Assembly: GCA_002455255.1 (NCBI GenBank)
Contig: DKKL01000035.1
Location: forward strand, 132,918-151,984
Reading direction: 5' to 3'
DNA length: 19,067 nucleotides
Origin: Candidatus Tepidiaquacellales bacterium UBA6667
GTDB lineage: Bacteria > Bacteroidota > Ignavibacteria > Tepidaquicellales > Tepidaquicellaceae
Shown here: positions 8,696 through 15,892 of the stretch, piece by piece
How the letters are laid out: every line of letters starts with the position of its first letter
How positions within the stretch are numbered: the stretch's first letter is position 1
Translations under genes and position numbers: made by a program
Notes under the pieces: model-generated
What the model was told of the DNA's origin: nothing
The model's input: only the letters and a program-made list of their open reading frames with translations
The model's database searches: none

Positions 8696-9109
8696 ATGAA
8701 GTTTATTTTTAAAAAATTCAAAACAGGTAATAATTCCATTCCTTTTATACTAATGCCATATATTCAATATGAAATAAAATTAGGAAATAGAAGCTTTATT
8801 TCAAGTGCGTTAATAGATACAGGTGCTAGTTATACGCTAATAAATAAATCTTTTGCTGAGTTAATTGAATTCGATTGGAGATCAGGAAAGATAATAAAGA
8901 TTATAGGTATCTCTGGTAAACAAATTGATGCTTATCTGCATTCAGTAGAAATTAAACTTCCACAACTAAATGATAATTACATAAGTACAAATGTCGCTTT
9001 TACAGATTGTGAAAATATTGGTATTTTATTAGGACACATTGGATTTTTTGAACATTTCAATATGGCTTTTGTGTATAATAAAAATAGTTTTTATATAAAT
9101 CCATCATAA
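8696..9109 (+). CDS. Retropepsin-like (clan AA) aspartic protease
   Basis: The 137-residue single-domain protein has the clan AA active-site motif LIDTGAS with catalytic Asp41. The second conserved element, ILLGHIGFFEHFNMAF (about 110-125), corresponds to the hydrophobic-hydrophobic-Gly helix of retropepsins. Strands before and after (YIQYEIKLGNRSF; IIKIIGISGKQI) fit the half-barrel fold. Proteins of this size act as homodimers in the known family, each chain giving one Asp. No signal peptide is present, so it is probably cytoplasmic. It follows the acidic DUF5678-like gene by 8 bases. Substrate unknown. Confidence 0.85.
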   Translation: MKFIFKKFKTGNNSIPFILMPYIQYEIKLGNRSFISSALIDTGASYTLINKSFAELIEFDWRSGKIIKIIGISGKQIDAYLHSVEIKLPQLNDNYISTNVAFTDCENIGILLGHIGFFEHFNMAFVYNKNSFYINPS

Positions 9110-9181
9110 ATCTACAATTAAATTTTTAATTATAAATTATAAAAATTTCAGTTGTTAATATTTTGTATACCCCCTTCTGCG

Positions 9182-9212
9182 TTGAAAGTTTTGGGATTTT
9201 TGATTAATTTTG
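9182..9212 (+). promoter_or_regulatory. Candidate promoter of the tRNA-Val gene
   Basis: TTG (9182-9184), a 20-base spacer and TAATTTTG (9205-9212) match the Bacteroidetes -33/-7 pattern with a perfect TAnnTTTG. The predicted start lies about 10-15 bases before the mature tRNA 5' end. A TATAAA at 9222-9227 is less suitable because it would start transcription inside the tRNA. Confidence 0.55.
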
Positions 9213-9230
9213 TTTCTTGTTTATAAAATA

Positions 9231-9304
9231 GGGCGATTAGCTCAATTGGCTAGAGCACTTCGCTTACACCGAAGGGGTTATAGGTTCGAGTCCTTTATCG
9301 CCCA
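9231..9304 (+). tRNA. tRNA-Val (anticodon TAC)
   Basis: A complete cloverleaf can be drawn. The acceptor is GGGCGAT/ATCGCCC (7 bp, perfect). The D stem is GCTC/GAGC with a GG-containing loop. The anticodon stem is CTTCG/CGAAG with loop CTTACAC and anticodon TAC at 9265-9267. The variable loop has five bases. The T arm is ATAGG/CCTTT with loop TTCGAGT. The T stem has a T-T mismatch (9281 against 9295, positions 50-64). The discriminator is A9304 and the following bases are CCC, so the CCA end is not encoded and must be added. Confidence 0.96.
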
Positions 9305-9504
9305 CCCTTATTTTCCCTTTAAACAAAATCTCCTAATTTATTTTCCGAATCATATTTTCCCAATTTATTTTACTTGGTTTATTTTGATTGAAAAACCATC
9401 AATTCCTACTGAAAGTATTTATCCGTATTGTGGGATTTCTTTGTCCCAAAAATTATAAATATACCAAGAATCCTTCCTCTATTCTTTCATTTTTTTATTT
9501 TAAA

Positions 9505-9536
9505 TTGCATAACAAGTCTTTAATACAATAATTTTT
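9505..9536 (+). promoter_or_regulatory. Candidate promoter of the liv operon
   Basis: TTG (9505-9507), a 21-base spacer and TAATTTTT (9529-9536) is a 7/8 match to TAnnTTTG. TATTCTTG at 9536-9543 is an alternative -7. Either would give a nearly leaderless mRNA for livM (ATG at 9547). The rest of the 242 bases between the tRNA and livM shows nothing I can identify. Confidence 0.33.
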
Positions 9537-9546
9537 ATTCTTGTGA

Positions 9547-10578
9547 ATGAAAAATAAACTTATCCTACTTGGTTCGATAGTTTTAATCTACATCATAAAT
9601 TTATTCTCTTCTTCAATTGATCCTTATTTCTATCAAATATTAATTTTCATAGGAATAAATATCATTCTTGCCTCAAGTCTAAATTTAATCAACGGTTTCA
9701 CAGGTCAGTTTTCTTTAGGTCATGCGGGCTTTATGGCTATTGGTGCTTATGTCTCTGCTGCTGTATCTACTTATTTCGGTCCGTTTTTCATATCAACTTT
9801 CGGAACTTCATTTCCCGGTAGTGTAATTTCATTTTTGATTTTTTTACTTATTGGCGGTATCGCTGCTGCAATTGTTGGGCTAATTGTTGGTGTTCCTTCT
9901 TTAAGATTAAAAGGCGATTATCTCGCATTAGTAACTCTTGGGTTTGGTGAAATTATAAGAGTTATAATTCAAGGTTTAGATGTTATAGGTGCTTCGCAAG
10001 GTTTCAGAGGTGTTTATGTTTATAACAACGGTGAAAAATTTCTCGATATGCAAAGCAATTCCGATATCGGCTTCACTTTTTTCGGAATTGAAAAATTTAC
10101 AGATTTTTTCTGGGTTTATGCAATTGCTGCTGTTACTATTTATATAATTTACAGTTTGATTAATTCTACTTATGGCAGAGGGTACATTGCAGTTAAAGAT
10201 GATGAGATTGCTGCCGAAGCAATGGGTGTCAATACCACTAAATATAAAGTTACTGCATTTGTAACCGGTGCATTCTTTGCAGGGCTTGCCGGTGTTTTAT
10301 ATGCTCATTATGCACAATATATTAATCCGGAAGATTTTAATTTTTTACGCTCAATTGAAGTTGTAGTAATGGTTATACTCGGAGGAATGGGAAGTATTAT
10401 CGGAGTGATAATCGCAGCAGTTATATTAACAATTTTACCTGAATTATTAAGAGGAGTTTCTGAATATAGAATGATTATCTATGCTTTGCTTTTGATAATA
10501 ATGATGTTAACCAGACCACAGGGATTGTTCGGATTTAAACTTAAATCTTTTAAAAATAAAAAGACTGAAACAAAATAA
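9547..10578 (+). CDS. livM: Branched-chain amino acid ABC transporter permease LivM
   Basis: This is the inner-membrane permease subunit of a LivHMGF-type importer for branched-chain or related amino acids. The 343-residue sequence has about eight to nine hydrophobic segments. It carries the family's N-terminal signature SLNLINGFTGQFSLGHAGF (about 43-61, followed by IGAYVSA), the LRLKGDYLALVTLGFGEI stretch, and a cytoplasmic coupling loop AAEAMGVNTTKYKVTAFV. These features separate it from LivH, and the length is normal for LivM. It is the first gene of a co-directional group: livG begins 18 bases downstream. livH and a periplasmic binding protein, normally neighbours, are absent from this window, so either they lie elsewhere or the permease works with a distant partner. 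Substrate specificity cannot be read from the sequence. Confidence 0.93.
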   Translation: MKNKLILLGSIVLIYIINLFSSSIDPYFYQILIFIGINIILASSLNLINGFTGQFSLGHAGFMAIGAYVSAAVSTYFGPFFISTFGTSFPGSVISFLIFLLIGGIAAAIVGLIVGVPSLRLKGDYLALVTLGFGEIIRVIIQGLDVIGASQGFRGVYVYNNGEKFLDMQSNSDIGFTFFGIEKFTDFFWVYAIAAVTIYIIYSLINSTYGRGYIAVKDDEIAAEAMGVNTTKYKVTAFVTGAFFAGLAGVLYAHYAQYINPEDFNFLRSIEVVVMVILGGMGSIIGVIIAAVILTILPELLRGVSEYRMIIYALLLIIMMLTRPQGLFGFKLKSFKNKKTETK

Positions 10579-10596
10579 TCACAGATTAACTATAGA

Positions 10597-11358
10597 ATGA
10601 GTAAATTGCTTGAGATTAAAAATGTTACAATGAAGTTCGGAGGACTAACCTGTGTGGATAGTTTATCAACATATGTTGGCGAAAATGAATTAATTGGTAT
10701 GATTGGTCCTAATGGTGCAGGTAAAACTACTGTGTTTAATATTATTACCGGAGTATATGACCCAACTGCGGGGGATGTATTATTTGAAGGTAAAAGTTTA
10801 ATTCCATATAAACCTTATCAGGTTTCAAAACTTGGTATCAGCAGGACTTTTCAAAATATCAGATTATTTCCCTCACTTAGTGTCAGAGATAATGTGAGAG
10901 TATCTTTCGGAAAAAGCATAAGAAACGGATTTTTTTCTTCTATAACACAACTGCCTCATTTCAATAAGGAAGAAGCAGAACTTGAAAATAAAATTTCTGA
11001 ATTGCTTGAAATGTTTGATCTAATTCATGATGAAAATGAAATAGCAACTTCACTTCCATACGGTGAACAAAGGAAATTGGAAATTGTCAGAGCATTAGCA
11101 ACTTCACCTAAACTCTTGTGTCTTGATGAACCGGCAGCGGGAATGAATCCGACGGAAAAAGTTGAACTGATGAAACTTATCCAGGATGTAAAAGAAAAAT
11201 TTAAAATTTCAATTTTATTGATAGAGCATGATATGGGTGTTGTTATGGGAATTTGTGAAAGAATATTTGTTTTAGATTATGGAAAAAAAATAGCGGAAGG
11301 TTTACCTTCAGAAATTCAAAATGATCCTAAAGTAATTGAAGCATATCTTGGAGATTGA
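10597..11358 (+). CDS. livG: Branched-chain amino acid ABC transporter ATP-binding protein LivG
   Basis: This is one of the two cytoplasmic ATPases that power the LivHM-type importer. Walker A is GPNGAGKT (37-44). The Q-loop region is SRTFQNIRLFPSLSV. The signature is the LivG-typical variant SLPYGEQRKLEIVRAL in place of LSGGQ. Walker B is LLCLDEPAAGMNP and the switch His is in LLIEHDMGVVM. Length (253) and the C-terminal DYGKKIAEGLPSEIQNDPKVIEAYLG are normal for the family. Its TGA stop ends 2 bases before the left arm of the inverted repeat that brackets the four-helix-bundle gene, so the liv gene order is interrupted but the reading frame is intact. Confidence 0.95.
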   Translation: MSKLLEIKNVTMKFGGLTCVDSLSTYVGENELIGMIGPNGAGKTTVFNIITGVYDPTAGDVLFEGKSLIPYKPYQVSKLGISRTFQNIRLFPSLSVRDNVRVSFGKSIRNGFFSSITQLPHFNKEEAELENKISELLEMFDLIHDENEIATSLPYGEQRKLEIVRALATSPKLLCLDEPAAGMNPTEKVELMKLIQDVKEKFKISILLIEHDMGVVMGICERIFVLDYGKKIAEGLPSEIQNDPKVIEAYLGD

Positions 11359-11360
11359 AG

Positions 11361-11392
11361 GAATCTCGAATTTTTAATTTTGAATTTCGAAT
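11361..11392 (+). repeat. Left arm of the 32-bp inverted repeat
   Basis: The inner 16 bases, ATTTTGAATTTCGAAT (11377-11392), pair with the right arm at 15 positions plus one G-U wobble in RNA. The outer 16 bases pair less well (10/16). Confidence 0.8.
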
Positions 11393-11417
11393 GTAATGTA
11401 ATTATTAAAGTTTTAAT

Positions 11418-11798
11418 ATGAATTCCACTGAATTAAAGAATAGAACAAAAGAGTTTGCAAAAGATGTAATATTGTTAGTTGATAAAATGCCCAACAAAAG
11501 AATTTCTAATGTAATAAGTAATCAGATTTTAAGAAGTGCAACTTCTGTAGGTGCTAATTACAGATCAGCATGTAGAGCCAGATCAAAAGCGGATTTTATT
11601 TCGAAAATTACCATTGTAGAAGAAGAAGCAGATGAAACTTTATACTGGCTGGAATTAATAGATGAATTAAATTTAACTGATAAAGATGATTTATATAAAT
11701 TAATGAACGAAACAAAAGAATTAGTTGCAATATTTACAGCAACTGGAAAAACAACAAAATTAAATATTCGAAATTTAAAATCCGAAATCCGAAATTGA
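11418..11798 (+). CDS. Four helix bundle protein (S23 / 23S rRNA intervening-sequence family)
   Basis: The 126-residue helical protein has the family pattern: an N-terminal helix LKNRTKEFAKDVILLVDKMP; IRRS-like NQILRSATSVGANYRSACRA (about 37-56); SKADFISKITIVEEEADETLYWLELI (about 57-82); and a final LYKLMNETKELVAIF helix. Homologues are encoded in 23S rRNA intervening sequences of Leptospira and Coxiella and as free-standing genes in many Bacteroidetes-Chlorobi genomes; the family is also related in fold to Avd of diversity-generating retroelements. Their function is not established. The last residues (NIRNLKSEIRN) are encoded by the right arm of the flanking inverted repeat, so the tail looks like translated repeat DNA, not part of the fold. 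It interrupts livG-livF. No reverse transcriptase or variable repeat is nearby. Confidence 0.9.
   Translation: MNSTELKNRTKEFAKDVILLVDKMPNKRISNVISNQILRSATSVGANYRSACRARSKADFISKITIVEEEADETLYWLELIDELNLTDKDDLYKLMNETKELVAIFTATGKTTKLNIRNLKSEIRN
11766..11797 (+). repeat. Right arm of the 32-bp inverted repeat, with internal TCCGAAA tandem
   Basis: The arm is the partner of 11361-11392. It includes two tandem TCCGAAA units (11781-11787 and 11788-11794), encodes the protein's last residues and enters its TGA stop. Confidence 0.8.
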
Positions 11799-11802
11799 AA
11801 AG

Positions 11803-12510
11803 ATGTTAAAAATAGAAAATCTTAATGTTAACTATGGTGCTATAAAAGCAGTAAGAGGCATCAGTCTGGAAGTGAAAGAAAAATCAATTGTTACGCTGAT
11901 TGGTGCAAACGGTGCAGGAAAAACTACAACTTTAAGAACAATTTCAGGACTTCTGAAACCTGTTTCAGGTAAAATATTTTTTGAAGGTCAGGATATTACT
12001 AATATGTCACCGGATAAAATTGTTGAGCTTGGAATTTGCCAATCACCTGAAGGCAGAATGATATTTTCAAATCTTACTGTAAAAGAAAATCTTGAAATGG
12101 GTGCATATACAAGAAAAGATAAAGAGCATATCAAGTATGATCTCGAATTTGTATTTGCGTTTTTCCCGAGACTTAAAGAAAGAATTAATCAACTTGGTGG
12201 GACGCTTTCCGGCGGTGAACAGCAGATGCTTGCGATTTCAAGAGCATTAATGTCAAAACCAAAATTATTACTTTTAGATGAACCGTCTTTGGGTATAGCC
12301 CCATTGCTCGTAAAAACAATTTTCGAAAAAATTGTAGCGCTAAATAAATCAACGGGTATTACTATATTGCTTGTTGAACAAAACGCTAATCTTGCTTTAC
12401 ATAATGCTGATTATGGTTATGTTTTGGAAACAGGGGAAATTACACTACAAGGTGAATCAAAAATTCTTTCGGAAAACGAAGACATTAAAAAAGCATATTT
12501 AGGAAAATAA
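11803..12510 (+). CDS. livF: Branched-chain amino acid ABC transporter ATP-binding protein LivF
   Basis: This is the second ATPase of the importer. Walker A is GANGAGKT (34-41), followed by TTLRTISGLLKPVSG. The rest is LGICQSPEGRMIFSNLTV (Q-loop region), signature LSGGEQQMLAISRAL, Walker B LLLLDEPSLGIAP and the LivF-typical LLVEQNANLAL, where Gln stands in the usual switch-His position. Length (235) is normal. The start ATG follows the inverted-repeat right arm by five bases, with only a weak purine stretch (GAAAAG) as a possible ribosome binding site that partly derives from the element boundary. The aminotransferase gene starts 12 bases after its stop. Confidence 0.95.
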   Translation: MLKIENLNVNYGAIKAVRGISLEVKEKSIVTLIGANGAGKTTTLRTISGLLKPVSGKIFFEGQDITNMSPDKIVELGICQSPEGRMIFSNLTVKENLEMGAYTRKDKEHIKYDLEFVFAFFPRLKERINQLGGTLSGGEQQMLAISRALMSKPKLLLLDEPSLGIAPLLVKTIFEKIVALNKSTGITILLVEQNANLALHNADYGYVLETGEITLQGESKILSENEDIKKAYLGK

Positions 12511-12522
12511 AAAATAAAAATT

Positions 12523-13677
12523 ATGAAACTTGCAGACAGAATGAATAACCTCGGTACTGAAACAGCATTTGAGGTTCTTGCAAAAGCAAAAAAACTTGAA
12601 GCAGAAGGTAAAAGCATAATCCATCTTGAGATTGGTCAACCTGATTTTCCAACTCCGGAAAATATTTGTGAAGCAGCAATCAAAGCTATAAAAAACGGTG
12701 AACACGGATATACTCCATCTGCAGGAATTCCCGAGCTTAGACAATGTATTGCAAATTATATAAGCAAAACAAGAGGCATTGATGTATCACCTGATGAAGT
12801 TGTATTCACTCCAGGAGCAAAGCCAATAATGTTTTACACAATGCTTGCACTGATAAACGAAGGTGATGAAGTAATTTATCCAAATCCCGGATTTCCTATT
12901 TATGAATCTATGATTAAATATGTTGGAGGAATTCCTGTTCCTTTAAAACTAAAAGAAGAAAAAAATTTTTCATTTGATGTCGAAGATTTATCTAAATTAA
13001 TAACTAAGAAAACAAAATTACTCGTATTAAACACACCTCAAAATCCTACAGGTGGAATTGTGGATAAATCAACCATTATTAAAATTGCTGAGTTGCTCAA
13101 AGATAAAGATATAACGATTTTGAGTGATGAAATTTACAGTAGATTGATATTTAACGGTGAACATTTCAGCATTACTTCCATTCCCGGTTTTAAAGAGAGA
13201 ACTATTATACTTGATGGATTTTCAAAAACTTATGCAATGACAGGGTGGAGAGCGGGTTATGGAGTTATGAATAAAGACCTCGCAGATCAGTTTGGAAAAC
13301 TTATGACAAATTCAAATTCTTGTGTAAATTTACCAACTCAAAGAGCATGCATAGAAGCTTATGAAGGACCTCAGGATTCTGTTGAAATGATGAAAGCAGA
13401 ATTCATCGCAAGAAGAGATATAATTGTTGAAGGTTTAAACTCACTTCCGGGTTTTAAATGTAATGTACCGGACGGAGCTTTTTATGCTTTTCCTAATATT
13501 ACAGGGACAGGTTATAAATCAAGAGAATTAACAGACCATTTGTTATATAAAGCAGGTGTTGCGGCATTATCAGGAACTGCATTCGGTGAATTCGGCGAAG
13601 GATATTTAAGGTTTTCTTATGCAAACTCAAGAGAAAACATTCAGGAAGCAATAAAAAGAATTAGAGAAGTTTTATAA
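12523..13677 (+). CDS. Class I/II pyridoxal-phosphate aminotransferase (aspartate aminotransferase-like)
   Basis: This enzyme transfers an amino group between an amino acid and a 2-oxo acid using pyridoxal phosphate. The 384-residue protein has the fold-type I landmarks: LEIGQPDFPTP (35-45), GYTPSAGIPELR (62-73), NPTGG with Asn174, SDEIYSRLIF with Asp202 and Tyr205, FSKTYAMTGWRAGYG with the PLP-binding Lys235, and EGYLRFSYA with substrate carboxylate Arg363. The pattern is that of the subfamily I-gamma AspC/AraT group of bacteria and archaea. Exact substrate cannot be set from sequence. It follows livF by 12 bases, which suggests co-expression with amino-acid uptake, possibly for catabolism or interconversion of imported amino acids (inference). 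Confidence 0.92.
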   Translation: MKLADRMNNLGTETAFEVLAKAKKLEAEGKSIIHLEIGQPDFPTPENICEAAIKAIKNGEHGYTPSAGIPELRQCIANYISKTRGIDVSPDEVVFTPGAKPIMFYTMLALINEGDEVIYPNPGFPIYESMIKYVGGIPVPLKLKEEKNFSFDVEDLSKLITKKTKLLVLNTPQNPTGGIVDKSTIIKIAELLKDKDITILSDEIYSRLIFNGEHFSITSIPGFKERTIILDGFSKTYAMTGWRAGYGVMNKDLADQFGKLMTNSNSCVNLPTQRACIEAYEGPQDSVEMMKAEFIARRDIIVEGLNSLPGFKCNVPDGAFYAFPNITGTGYKSRELTDHLLYKAGVAALSGTAFGEFGEGYLRFSYANSRENIQEAIKRIREVL

Positions 13678-13696
13678 TAAATAAAAAAATAAAAAT

Positions 13697-14116
13697 ATGG
13701 ATGACTTAAAGCAATTAATTGAAAATCATCTTGCAAATCACAATGCACTGATGCTTGCTACAACCGGCGGAGAATATTCTCCCTGGATACTTGGTGTATA
13801 TTATTTTAATGATGGATTGGATATTTATTTTTTTCTTGAGACGAATGGAAAATCTATGGGCAATGTAAGAAATAATAATTCAGTTGCAATTTCAGTTTCT
13901 CAAAACGATGCAATGAAAGATTTTTTACAGGGATATGGCAAAATTGAAGTACTGCCTGATGATAAAGAAAAATTTGTCAGAGATGGTTTAGTAGCAAAGA
14001 TGCCATGGTTTCAAACTTATACACCGGTTTCACCTGTAAAAGTTAAGATTGAAAAATCATTTTTTACATCACTTGAAAGACAATGGTTTCCTGCTAAAGT
14101 CTTGGAAAATCAATAA
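13697..14116 (+). CDS. Pyridoxamine 5'-phosphate oxidase-like flavin-binding split-barrel protein
   Basis: The 139-residue protein fits the PNPOx-like split-barrel family. Strands are visible in HNALMLATTGGEYSPWILGVYYFNDGLDIYFF (about 15-46). A helix-turn with TNGKSMGNVRNNNSVAISVS (about 49-68) is where family members contact FMN phosphate. The sequence ends KVKIEKSFFTSL. It is shorter than true PdxH and lacks its C-terminal signature, so a role as a general flavin- or heme-binding oxidoreductase is as likely as one in vitamin B6 metabolism. It is the last gene of the liv-aminotransferase group, 19 bases after the aminotransferase, a PLP enzyme; the pairing is suggestive only. No clear terminator follows in the 132-base gap. 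Confidence 0.75.
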   Translation: MDDLKQLIENHLANHNALMLATTGGEYSPWILGVYYFNDGLDIYFFLETNGKSMGNVRNNNSVAISVSQNDAMKDFLQGYGKIEVLPDDKEKFVRDGLVAKMPWFQTYTPVSPVKVKIEKSFFTSLERQWFPAKVLENQ

Positions 14117-14189
14117 GATAATGCTAACCCCGCCAAATAGCAAATCCTTATAAAAGCCGATTGAAATTTAATAATGAAAATAAAAAAGA

Positions 14190-14220
14190 TTTGAATTCAC
14201 TTCTAATTTAGATATTTTTA
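14190..14220 (+). promoter_or_regulatory. Candidate promoter of the barrel / cysteine-protease operon
   Basis: TTTG (14190-14193), a 19-base spacer and TATTTTTA (14213-14220), a 7/8 match to TAnnTTTG, lie 28 bases before the ATG at 14249. Spacing agrees with Bacteroidetes -33/-7 promoters. Confidence 0.45.
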
Positions 14221-14248
14221 CATAAAAATAATTAAACCCTTAATTATT

Positions 14249-15880
14249 ATGAGGAAACATCTACTTTTTTTAAAGGGTTTGTTTGTACTGATTTTTCTAC
14301 CCTCAATTTCTTTTTCTCAGTTAAATCTGACAGGTTTTGAAACCACCGGTTTTGTAAATTTGTCTTCAAATGTTTATTCCACCAATCTTCCGCAGAACAG
14401 ATTTGAAAGCGGTTTAACGAATTTAATTGGCGGTATTACATTTAAAAATAATCTCGTTGAAATTCCATTTAAGTTTTACCTCTCAAATCAAGAAAAGAAA
14501 TTTCAACAACCATTTAACCAATTAGGAATTTCACCTGTCTTTTGGGGATGGTTAAAAGTAAATGCAGGTTATTTCAACACTAAAGTTTCTGATTTTACAT
14601 TCGGTGAATCAAAAATGCTTGGTGGCGGAATTGAAACTGTAAATCTTCCTATAAGATTTGGGTTTAACTACGGAAGGATTCAACAATCACTCGAACCGGA
14701 TACTACAGCAAGATTTTATGGAAAATTTGCAAGAGATGCCTGGTCATTCAAATTAGGTTATGGATCAGATAAATCACACATTGATTTTAATTTATTTAAA
14801 GCGAAAGATGATGAGACTTCTTTAGGAAAAATTATTTATCCCGCATCACCAAGAGAAAATGCCGTAATGTCTTTTTCTTTTGTGTTGCCATATTTAGAGC
14901 AAGACCTGAATTGCTATGGTGAAATTGCAACATCTATTTATACAAGTGATACACGAGTTCAGGATAATATGGAGGAAGGATTTTATGATATCTTAAAACC
15001 TCTAATAAAATTAAAATATACATCCAGATTTGACGGTGCGGTTAAATTTGGACTTAACTATAAAATTGACAGGTCTGTAACGCTCGGATATGAAGGAAAC
15101 TGGATTGGACCGGGTTTTACAACATTAGGTTATGAATATCTTCAAAATGATTTATTTGATAATAAACTAACCGGTTCTTTTAAACTTCTCAACAACAAAC
15201 TCAATATTCGTGGTAATCTCGGCATAAGAAGTAATAACTTGAGAAATAATAAATTTGCAACAACAAACAGATTTATTTCTTCAATTGTATCTTCTTATCA
15301 AATATCAAATTTATTTGGTTTTGATGTTAATTTTATGAATTACGGAATGAAATCTGATCCTGCCAATGATTCAGTAAGAGTTGATAATATTTCAAATTTC
15401 ATTTCTGTAAGTCCGAGATTTAATTTTATAAATTTCGGTGCTATGAATAATGTAACATTCTTATACTCTTACCAAAATCTTGAAAATCTCAATATCGTGT
15501 CTTTTAACAGAACTAATGTTAATTCACACAACATTCTCGGAACTTGGAATATATTTTTTAAATCGGGTTTAAATCTTAATACAAGTCTCAACTATACTGA
15601 TACGAGATTAAATGACATCGGAAATAAATTTACAAATGTAAGCATTTCAGCATCAAATAATTTTTTTGAAAATAAATTATTTGCATCAGTAAATCTTGGA
15701 TTTTATATAATGAATTCATTTGATGAGAATAATCAGTTTAATGGTGGATTAAATCTTCGATATTCACTAAATAAATTTGGCAGTGTTTCGGCTTATGTAA
15801 TCAGGAATATGTATAATTCAAATTTCAATCCTTCAATCAATGAATGGTTGGCTAATATTCAATATAATTATAATTTTTAA
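14249..15880 (+). CDS. Predicted outer-membrane beta-barrel protein
   Basis: The 543-residue protein has a clear signal peptide (residues 1-23, ending LPSISFS before Gln24). The mature part is built of short alternating amphipathic strands throughout, with many Asn, Tyr and Phe residues. It ends in NIQYNYNF; a terminal Phe is the usual recognition signal for outer-membrane barrels. The stretch PFNQLGISPVFWGWLKVNAGYF and the following FGESKMLGGGIE resemble a barrel family I associate with Bacteroidetes surface-protein operons (recall, not verified). No enzyme motif is seen. It lies 12 bases before the 944-residue protease gene and is probably its partner in transport or anchoring, by analogy with PorP/SprF and SprB; that is inference. 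Confidence 0.8.
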   Translation: MRKHLLFLKGLFVLIFLPSISFSQLNLTGFETTGFVNLSSNVYSTNLPQNRFESGLTNLIGGITFKNNLVEIPFKFYLSNQEKKFQQPFNQLGISPVFWGWLKVNAGYFNTKVSDFTFGESKMLGGGIETVNLPIRFGFNYGRIQQSLEPDTTARFYGKFARDAWSFKLGYGSDKSHIDFNLFKAKDDETSLGKIIYPASPRENAVMSFSFVLPYLEQDLNCYGEIATSIYTSDTRVQDNMEEGFYDILKPLIKLKYTSRFDGAVKFGLNYKIDRSVTLGYEGNWIGPGFTTLGYEYLQNDLFDNKLTGSFKLLNNKLNIRGNLGIRSNNLRNNKFATTNRFISSIVSSYQISNLFGFDVNFMNYGMKSDPANDSVRVDNISNFISVSPRFNFINFGAMNNVTFLYSYQNLENLNIVSFNRTNVNSHNILGTWNIFFKSGLNLNTSLNYTDTRLNDIGNKFTNVSISASNNFFENKLFASVNLGFYIMNSFDENNQFNGGLNLRYSLNKFGSVSAYVIRNMYNSNFNPSINEWLANIQYNYNF

Positions 15881-15882
15881 TC

Positions 15883-15888
15883 AGGAGA
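15883..15888 (+). promoter_or_regulatory. Strong Shine-Dalgarno (AGGAGA) for the 944-aa protease gene
   Basis: AGGAGA lies four bases before the ATG at 15893. It stands out because most other starts in this window, including both TTG starts, have no recognisable Shine-Dalgarno. Confidence 0.75.
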
Positions 15889-15892
15889 AAGT

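Larger units (their letters stand above)
11361..11797 (+). mobile_element. Intervening-sequence-like element: four-helix-bundle gene within a long inverted repeat
   Basis: A 437-base unit sits exactly between the livG stop (11358) and the livF ATG (11803). Its ends are a 32-base imperfect inverted repeat with 25/32 complementary positions. It contains only a four-helix-bundle gene of the type known from 23S rRNA intervening sequences, which are also bounded by long complementary ends. ATTGAA occurs on both sides (11354-11359 and 11794-11799) and could be a target duplication or chance in AT-rich DNA. Removal of the unit would leave a normal short livG-livF spacing. That it is or was mobile is inference. 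Confidence 0.55.

Noticed and set aside
9119..9150. AT-only inverted repeat after the retropepsin gene
   Set aside because: It is imperfect, has no GC pairs and no clean T tract; expected by chance at this base composition.
9431..9448. TGGGA/TCCCA hairpin between tRNA-Val and livM
   Set aside because: Only five pairs with an eight-base loop and no T tract on either strand.
9210..9458. Open frame giving an 82-residue protein
   Set aside because: It is a translation of the tRNA-Val gene (GRLAQLARALRLHRRGYRFES pattern) plus non-coding DNA, a known artefact.
11418..11798. Diversity-generating retroelement (Avd-like protein)
   Set aside because: The protein family is related, but there is no reverse transcriptase, template repeat or variable target gene in the window.
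14122..14142. TGCTA/TAGCA hairpin after the PNPOx-like gene as terminator
   Set aside because: Five pairs, an 11-base loop and no following T run.
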